Part shown: positions 57,201-64,000 of the stretch, one piece after another
How the letters are laid out: each line of letters begins with the position of its first letter
Numbering within the stretch: position 1 is the stretch's first letter
NCBI RefSeq assembly: GCF_008728515.1
Contig: NC_044977.1
Location: 168,997,139 to 169,061,138 of the forward strand
Direction of reading: 5' to 3'
DNA from: Papio anubis
Lineage: Eukaryota > Chordata > Mammalia > Primates > Cercopithecidae
DNA length: 64,000 bases
Program-made: the position numbers and the translations under genes
The notes under the pieces: model-generated
Seen by the model: only the letters and a program-made list of their open reading frames with translations
The model's database searches: none
Told to the model about the DNA's origin: nothing

Positions 57201-57545
57201 GGGGATCCAGAGTCGATAGGTTTAATAGCAGTTCCTTTAAATATGCAAAGGTTGGAAAAAGCCAAGGAAGAGTGATCTAAGGTCTCAGAACTAAAGGGGC
57301 CCTGAGAAACAATTTTTGGCATAAGGAATGAGAGCTAGAAGAAAAATGTACCCAATGAAAACCTCCCGATTGGCACAGTGATGGAGAAAGTTGAAAGATA
57401 ATTATGCTACTAGTCAGCTTTAATTTTCTTCCTGAATCATGAGATAATCCTCCACAGTTGCTCTCCAGAGAGTTTAAGGTCCGGTGTATTGTGATGTATT
57501 ACAGGTGTTTGGGGGAATAGAAACAGGTGAAGCAAAGTTTCATGG
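54245..57545. other. Unassigned, about 3.3 kb
   Basis: No confident repeat or gene. A faint antisense MIR-like stretch lies at 55950-56065 ('ttaccctattttacaggtga'). A - strand open frame of 86 codons (56793-57053, starting MGGQHAVVYKLVGKYF) is protein-like in composition but not recognised. Confidence 0.45.
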
Positions 57546-58028
57546 CTGGAAAAATATGAAATCAGTGATAAGGGTAGAAACAATAATGTAAACTATAGTA
57601 CAAAACTACATCATAAGAGAAAAGATCAGTGAACTTGAAGGCACAGCAATAGAAGCTATCCAAAATGAAACACAGAGAAAAAAAGAAAATTAAAGAACAA
57701 TAAACAACTGTGAGGCAACTTCAGATGGCCTAATAAACATGAAAAAAGCAACCTGAAGACATAATAGCCAAAAGTTTTCCAAATTTGATGAAAACTATAA
57801 ACCCACAACTTCAAGAAACATAGCAAACACCAAGCACAAGAAACATGAAAAAAGCTATGTAAAAGTAAATCATAGTCTGAGAGCTCGAAAAGAGTAATAA
57901 AAAGACAATTTTAAAGTCACTCGCAGACAAAAAAGGGCACGATTCTTTTAGCAGGACAAAAAGTATGATAGCAGATTACTCATCAGAAAGAAATGGAGCA
58001 GCATTATCAAATTACCGAAAATAAAAAA

Positions 58029-58045
58029 CAAACAAACAAACAAAA
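58029..58045 (+). repeat. (CAAA)n short microsatellite
   Basis: Four 'caaa' units inside the L1M element. Confidence 0.8.
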
Positions 58046-60234
58046 GACAACTAAAATTCTATTCCTAATAAGAATATCTTTCACAAACCACATTAAAAAG
58101 CAAAAAGAATTCATCTCCAGTAGGTACATTACCAAAAAAAAATTAAAAATTATCCTACAGGCAGAATTAAGATGATATCAGATAGTGATATGGATCTACA
58201 CAAATAAAGAAAGAGCACCAGAAATAGTAACTGTGTGAGCAAATATTTTAAAACTTACTCATTATTTAAATATATTTAAAAGACTATGGACTGTTTAAAC
58301 AAAAATAATGTAGTATGGAACTGTAATATACCTATAAAAGTAAAATGCATGACAATGGTAGCACAAATGCCAGGAGAAGAAAATCAGAAAGGCATTGCTG
58401 AAAGAATCTTACAAGATGCATGAAATTATACAGCACCACTTAAAGGTAGATTATGATGAGCTATAGATGTATACTATAAACTCTAAAAATAAAATTGCTA
58501 AAACAATCAAAGTTACAGCTAGTAAGCCATCAAAGAAAATGAAATGGGACCATAAAAATATATTCAATCAATTCAAAAGAAGGCAGAAAAGGTGAAAAGA
58601 AGGAACAAAAAGACAAATAGAAAACAATTAGTGTGATGATAGATTTAAACTCAACCATATCAGTAACCACATCAACTATAACCGGTCTAAATGTCCATAT
58701 CATAAGACAAAGATTATTATATTGAATAAAAAAGCGAGACTTAACTACATGCTGCCTACAAGAAACACACTTCAAATATGAAGATAGAAATAGGCTAAAA
58801 GTAAAAAGATAGTATATGATATATCATGCTGGAAGTTATTTAAAGAAAGCTGGAATGGCTATATTTATATGAAATCATGTAAATTTTAGAGCAAAGAATA
58901 CAAGTAGCAATGAAAAAGTTTATTTTATAATGATAAAGCATCAATTCATTAAAAGGGCATAATAATCCAAAGTGTTTATATAACTAACAACAACTTACAA
59001 ATCTATAATGCAAGAACTTCATACAGCTGTATGAAGAATATACAAATCCACAATTATATCCAGATATTCCTTTCTCATTAATTGATAGAACAAGCAGATA
59101 AAAATCCAATAAAAATATAGAAGACTTTATCAATACTCAACCAACTTGTCCTAATTGATATTTTTAGAGCACTCCACCCACAAAATGCAGAATACATTCT
59201 TCTCACATGCACACAGAACATTTATCATAATAGCCACATTCTAAACCATAAAACAAGTCTCAATAAACTTAAAAAAGTTCAAGTTATAAAAATATATTAT
59301 CAACACAAATGAGTTAAATTATAAATCATTAACAGAAAGATATATGGAAAATCCTCAAATACTTAGAATTACACACTTCTAAATTACCTATGAGTCAAAA
59401 CAAAATCAAAATGAAAATTAGAATTCTGAACTGAATTAAAATGAAAACATATCAAAATTAGTCAGATGCTGCTAAAGTAGTACTTAGAAGAGAAATCTAT
59501 AGTACCTATTGCCTATATTTGGAAAGAAAAATGGTCTCAAACCAACAATCTAAGCTTCCACCTTAAGAAACTAGCAAAAGAAGAGCAAATTAAATTCACA
59601 GTAAGTGGAAGGAAGGAAATAATAATGATCAGAGTGGAAATCAACTAAATAGAAAAGGGAAAAACAATAAAACAAATGGGTATTTGAGAAGATCAATTAG
59701 GCTGACAACTTTAGATAAATGTGAAAAAAGAGAAGAAACAAAAATTTCTAATATCAATAATGAGAGAGGTTATATCACCAAAGATTCTGCAGATAATGAA
59801 AAGATAGTAAGGTAACATTTTGAACAATCTTATGCAAATAAATTCAGCAATGTAGAGTAAATGGACAAATTCCATGAAAGGAAAACTACCAAACTACACT
59901 CAAGAAGAAATAGCCGGAAAGCATTAGGTCTATTAACAAAATTGGGTTTATAGGTTAAAGAATTCCTGCAAAGGAAAGTCCGGGTACACTTGACTTTATT
60001 GGAAAATTCTGTTAAAAATTTAAAAAAGAAATAATACCAATTCTACAAACACTTTTTTCAGAAAACTGAAAAGGCAAGAATGTTTTCTGACTTGTTCTAT
60101 AAGGCCAGCATTATCTTAATGCCAAATAAAGGCATTATTTAAAAATAAAAAAAACTATATCCCAAAATTCCTTATGAACATGAAAGTCAAAATTCTAATC
60201 AACATTTAGAAAACCAAATTGAAGAAGATATAAA

Positions 60235-60541
60235 TTTTTTTTTTTTTTTTTTTTTGAAAAGGAGTCTCGCTCTTTTCCCCTTGCTGGGGTGCGTTGGCCG
60301 GATCTCAGCTCACCACAAGTTCCGCCTCCCGGGTCTACACCATTCTCCTGCCTCAGCCTCCCAAGTAGCTGGGACTACAGGTGCCCGCCACCGCGCCCGG
60401 CTAGTTTTTTTTTTGTATTTTTTAGTAGAGACGGGGTTTCACCGTGTTAGCCAGGATGGTCTCGATCTACTGACCTTGTGATCCACCCGTCTCGGCCTCC
60501 CAAAGTGCTGGGATTACAGGCTTGAGCCACCGCGCCCAGCC
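60235..60541 (-). mobile_element. AluY of the Old World monkey AluYR lineage
   Basis: Antisense Alu with a long T tract, 'ggccggatctcagctcac', 'cggctagtttttttttt' and 'ggcttgagccaccgcgccc'. A perfect 14-bp TSD 'gaagaagatataaa' lies at 60221-60234 and 60542-60555. It is the second young AluYR copy in the window. Confidence 0.96.
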
Positions 60542-61083
60542 GAAGAAGATATAAAATTGATGTCATGACAAAGTATGATCTTATCCCAAGAATGTAAAGT
60601 CGGTTTAACATTAGAAAATCAATCAATATAAATTACCATATTACCAAACTAAAAAAGAAAAACCATATATATATCTCTCAAGAAACACTAAAATGATTTT
60701 ACAAAATCTAGCATCCATTCATGATAAGAACGTTCATCAAACTAGGAATAGAAGGGAACTACATCAACCTGACAAATACTCACAACTAATATTTTATTTG
60801 TATGTTAACATCACGAGAAAAAACCGAATTATTTTCCCTTAAGATAAGGAACAAGACAAGGCTTTTCACCCTCACAGCTTCTGTTCGGCATTGTACCAGA
60901 GGTCATAGCCAGTACAATAAGCAAACGATGAAACAGAATGCATCCAAGTAGAAAAGAGAAAAGTAAAACTGTCTTTATCCAAAGACGACATGATTATCTC
61001 TGCAGAAAATCTGGTGGAATCTACAGAAAAAAATTACTAGAATTAGTAAGTGAATTTAACAAAATGTCAATAAACAAAACTGA

Positions 61084-61394
61084 ATTGTGCATGATGGCTC
61101 ACACCTATAATCCCAGGATTTTGGGAGGCCAAGACAGGAGGACTGCTTGAGCTCAGAAGGTCAAGACCAGCCTGGGCAACATAGTGAGACCTTGTCTCTC
61201 CAAAAAATAAAAAAATTAGCCAAGCCTGGTGGCAAGGAACTGTAGTCTCAGCTACGTGGATGGGACAGTGAGGAGGAGGGATTGCTTGAGCCCAGAAGAT
61301 CAAGGCTGCAGTGAATCCTGTTTGCACCACTGTGCTCCAGCCCAGGCAACAGAGTGAGACCCTGTCTCAAAAATAATAATAATAACAAAAATAA
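61084..61394 (+). mobile_element. AluJ-like element inside an L1M
   Basis: Dimer from 'gtgcatgatggctcacacc' to '(aat)n/A-rich' tail. L1 sequence flanks it ('aaaactgaattgt' left, 'aataaattgttttctatata' right), which gives a decayed TSD. Confidence 0.92.
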
Positions 61395-62079
61395 ATTGTT
61401 TTCTATATACTGGCAGTGAAAACTCAAATATTGAAATTAAAAGTAGTGCTATTTATATAGCATCAAAATATATTAAATAATCAGGGATGGAACTTATAAA
61501 AAATATGAAACACTAAAAACTTTAAACAATACTGAGAGAAATTAAGGAAGACCTAAACAAAGGAAATATAGGAAATATATATTGAATTTGTGTGTTGAAG
61601 TACTCAATGTCATTTCTCTCAAATTGATTAATAGGTTTGATATGTTCCCAATAAAATCCCAGCAACGTAGAAATTGACAAACACATTCTAAAATTCATAT
61701 GAGAACACTAAAGACTCAGGGGAGCCAAAACAATTTGGAAAAAGAAAAAAGTTGGAGAATTAACAGTCTCATTTCAAAACTTATTATAAAGCTACAATAA
61801 TCAAAATAGTGGGATTAATATAAAGGTAGACAAATGCATCTGTGAAACAGAATGAAAAGTACAGAAACAGACTCACCCATATAGGGGCAGTTGATTTTTC
61901 ACAAAGATGCAAAAAAAGTCAGTGAAGAAACGACAGTCTTTTTGACAAATGATGCTCGGAAAATTGATGTCCATTCACACACACACACACTGAAAAGAAT
62001 TCATACCCCAACCACATACAAATGTACAAAAAAATCATTCAACATGGATCTGTAAAAATCTTCTAGGAGAAAACAAAAG

Positions 62080-62140
62080 TTTTCTAGATACCACAAAGAT
62101 TTTCTAGATTTTCTAGGCAAAGATTTTCTAGATACCACAT
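62080..62140 (+). repeat. Short local duplication in the L1M
   Basis: 'ttttctagataccaca' appears twice with a shorter 'gattttctag' unit between, consistent with slippage. Confidence 0.75.
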
Positions 62141-62340
62141 CAAAAGCACAATCCATGTAAGAACAAACTGGACTTCCTCAAAATCAAAAATTTTGCTCTT
62201 CAAAAAATACTGTAAAGAGAATAAATAGAAGCCACATCTTAGGAAAAAAATTACAAATTGTACTTCTTTTAAGGGACTTGTATTTAGAATTTATAAAGAA
62301 TCATACATTGTTGGTGTGGCAGGCCAATTCTCCCTGGCTA

Positions 62341-62415
62341 TCACACAGATGGGCCTGCGTGACAGTCACACAGATGGGCCTGCATGACAGTCACACAGAC
62401 AGGCCTGCATAGCAC
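62341..62415 (+). repeat. Three tandem 25-bp units in the LTR U3
   Basis: Each unit starts 'tcacacaga' and contains 'ggcctgc'. Units lie at 62341-62365, 62366-62390 and 62391-62415. The first two differ by one base; the third is more diverged. Confidence 0.93.
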
Positions 62416-62877
62416 CCCAGTTACACAGACAAATTTCCACAGTGCTGCCTTCACATTGAGCAAATAGTTAAACCTAGGGAAATAGGTGCCCAGACATCAA
62501 AGCTAGAAGTGAAACATATGGTCAGTAGGAGGCTTGCGTGGGCTTCTCCCTTGTTGGAGCAAGCCAAAATAATAAACAGTTTTACATTCCTAGTGCCAGG
62601 ACCTGTCTTGGGTCAACAAAATCTGAGACAAGTCAAGGTAACAGAGGCAGCTGTTTGAATAGATTCATTGGAGAGTCTCAGGCAGCTCTCCAGACCAAGC
62701 TGTAAAGGAGATAAGATAGAAATAATCACTCCTGTACCACAGTAGGCAGGCCTTGAAAGTACTGGGGCCCTTTTAATCGGACTTAGCAAACATTTTTTGC
62801 CCCTGACCTTCTAGTTGGAACAAAATTAGTTACCAAAAGGCTTAGGCAAATGCTATGCTGTAGGCACACAACTCCAA

Positions 62878-62888
62878 TCTATATAAGG
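62878..62888 (+). promoter_or_regulatory. LTR TATA-like box
   Basis: 'ctatataagg' about 170 bp before the LTR 3' end is in the usual U3 position for a retroviral core promoter. Activity is not shown. Confidence 0.55.
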
Positions 62889-63692
62889 ACTAAGAAAATT
62901 GTAACACTCTGAGTTGGTCTGGTGGAATTGCCTCCGGCCTTCTCGCTGTATCCAGTCACAGTAAAAAATTCCCTTCTTCCTAGTTTGTCTGTGTCTCGTT
63001 GTTGGGACTTGAGAAAACGCAGCCGGACCCGGCTTTGTTCCAGGAACACTAGTAGGAATGTAAAATGGTATAACTGCTCTGAAAAACAATTTGACAGGTT
63101 CTTAAACAATTACACAAACACTACCATATGATCCAGCTATTCCATTCCTAGGTATTTTATCAAGAGAAAAGAAAGCATATGTCTACACAAACACCATACA
63201 TTGATGTTCATAACAAATTAATTTATGATAATCAAAAGCTGGAAACAACCCAGCTGTCCATCAACAGGTGTATAAATAAACAAACTAGTATATCTGCACA
63301 ATGGAATTCTCCTCATTAATGAAAATGAACCCACTACATTCAATGGTACTTGATTCCTACTGCAACGTGAGTGAATCTCAATATAAGTATGCTGAGTGAA
63401 GAAAAACAATTTAAAAAGAGTACATACTGTATGGTTGCTTCCTATAAAATTCTAGAAAATGAGAACATAGAATATAGAGACAGAAAGCAGATCAGTCATT
63501 GCCTGGAGTTAGGGGTGAGGGAAGGAGAGATGACAGGATAAGATTGCAAAGGGGTATGATGGCTATCTTCATTATCTTGATTGTGGTGATGGTTTTATGG
63601 GTGCGCATTTACATCAAAACTTATGAAATTGTACCCCTTAAATATGCACAGCTCATCTTCTGTCAATTATATTTTAATAAACCATTTTTATA

Positions 63693-64000
63693 ATCTAAAA
63701 TCTACATCTCAAATACTGCCTTCTCATTATAGTGGGACTTTGCCCCATACACCCTCCTCATCACATGCTTCTCATATCAGAGTTAGTAAATACTACATAC
63801 GAACAAGAAGAGGAGTTATGCAACTGGGAAGCACTTGGACACTCATCTCTAGAAAGAGTGAAGACCAATAATCTACCACAACCATATCTCAGTGGGTATA
63901 TACAAAATTCCGTTCAAGATAAGCTCACACACATTATACCTAACAAGTCTGGATGGAGACATAGCTTCAGAAAGACAGAATAGGCCAAGAAGAACCTAGA
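63693..64000. other. Unassigned to window end
   Basis: Starts just after the L1M 3' end. An 83-codon open frame (63732-63983) lies here; I do not recognise the product and it may be chance. Confidence 0.4.

Larger units (their letters stand above)
62315..63048 (+). mobile_element. ERV1-type solo LTR, 734 bp
   Basis: The block begins 'tgtggcaggccaattctccc' and ends 'gctttgttccaggaaca', with TG...CA ends. It interrupts the L1M phrase 'cattgttgg...taggaatg'. The 4-bp flanks ttgg (62311-62314) and ctag (63049-63052) differ by two transitions and fit a gammaretrovirus-like TSD. A TATA-like 'ctatataagg' lies at about 62878. No gag/pol/env sequence is attached. Three 25-bp units lie near the 5' end. 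The LTR family was not named. Confidence 0.82.
57550..63692 (+). mobile_element. Old L1M element with three nested insertions
   Basis: L1 order is followed throughout: ORF1-end region (57560-58500), endonuclease ('acatgctgcctacaagaaac', about 58748), RT ('aacaagacaaggcttttcac', about 60850), thumb ('tcccaataaaatcccagcaa'), C-terminus and a 3' end reaching 'attttaataaacc' (63669). Insertions are an AluYR (60235-60541), an AluJ (61084-61394) and a solo LTR (62315-63048). All frames are destroyed. L1 sequence totals about 4.8 kb without them. Confidence 0.85.

Noticed and set aside
62341..62415. Possible CRISPR-like repeat array
   Set aside because: Three head-to-tail 25-bp units without spacers, inside an LTR of a mammalian genome; a tandem repeat.
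62853..63131. Overlapping 69-78 codon open frames
   Set aside because: They cross the LTR/L1 junction and lack any retroviral or cellular motif.
1..64000. A new biological system (defence locus, gene cluster, novel ncRNA)
   Set aside because: No intact gene, operon, tRNA, snRNA or snoRNA was recognised. The content is explained by transposons, microsatellites, one processed pseudogene and unassigned AT-rich DNA.

Overview
This window is primate nuclear DNA, most likely from an Old World monkey (Cercopithecidae). Two young Alu copies (3932-4232 and 60235-60541) carry bases typical of the AluYR lineage, which expanded in macaques, baboons and their relatives: 'ggcttgagccaccgcgccc' and 'gccggatctcagctcac' read on the + strand, and 'cggctag' in place of 'cagctaa'. 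There are no bacterial, organellar or CRISPR features, and I found no gene I would call functional. The DNA is AT-rich intergenic or intronic sequence, about half of it recognisable transposon fossils of several ages.

Layout. 1-3800: an old L1M fragment with an Alu, L2/MIR pieces and a hAT-like element. 3841-10307: a full-length but dead L1PA-type LINE-1 on the + strand, with an AluYR in its 5'UTR. 10315-13600: unassigned. 13600-21600: a truncated Alu, a CT-rich tract, two long L2 copies (the second interrupted by two Alu-type insertions), several MIRs, an MLT1 LTR and microsatellites. 22286-28393: a second full-length dead L1 on the - strand. 28488-33045: L2, AluJ, HAL1/L1M remnants and an AluS. 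33144-34568: a processed pseudogene of RAN (the Ran GTPase), split by a MaLR LTR and containing a 29-A run. 34790-35711: two Alus, one carrying a microsatellite. 36437-41273: a third L1 with a textbook 5' inversion (twin priming), inserted into an older repeat and flanked further out by two related ~245-bp copies. 44468-45198: a second, short 5'-inverted L1, itself split by a MaLR LTR. 45296-45616: MER2. 46000-52640: mostly unassigned, with L2, MIR and an AluY-like copy. 52662-53879: a 5'-truncated L1 with a nested Alu. 54245-57545: unassigned. 57550-63692: an old L1M carrying an AluYR, an AluJ and a 734-bp ERV1-type solo LTR.

No set of genes here works together. What the window records is a sequence of insertions that can be read from nesting and target-site duplications (TSDs). 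I looked for an undescribed system and did not find one. The most informative items are the LTR-split RAN retropseudogene, the two independent twin-primed L1s, the duplicated ~245-bp segments, and the solo LTR with three 25-bp repeats. Family names below come from recognising consensus-like sequence by eye; subfamily names are tentative.
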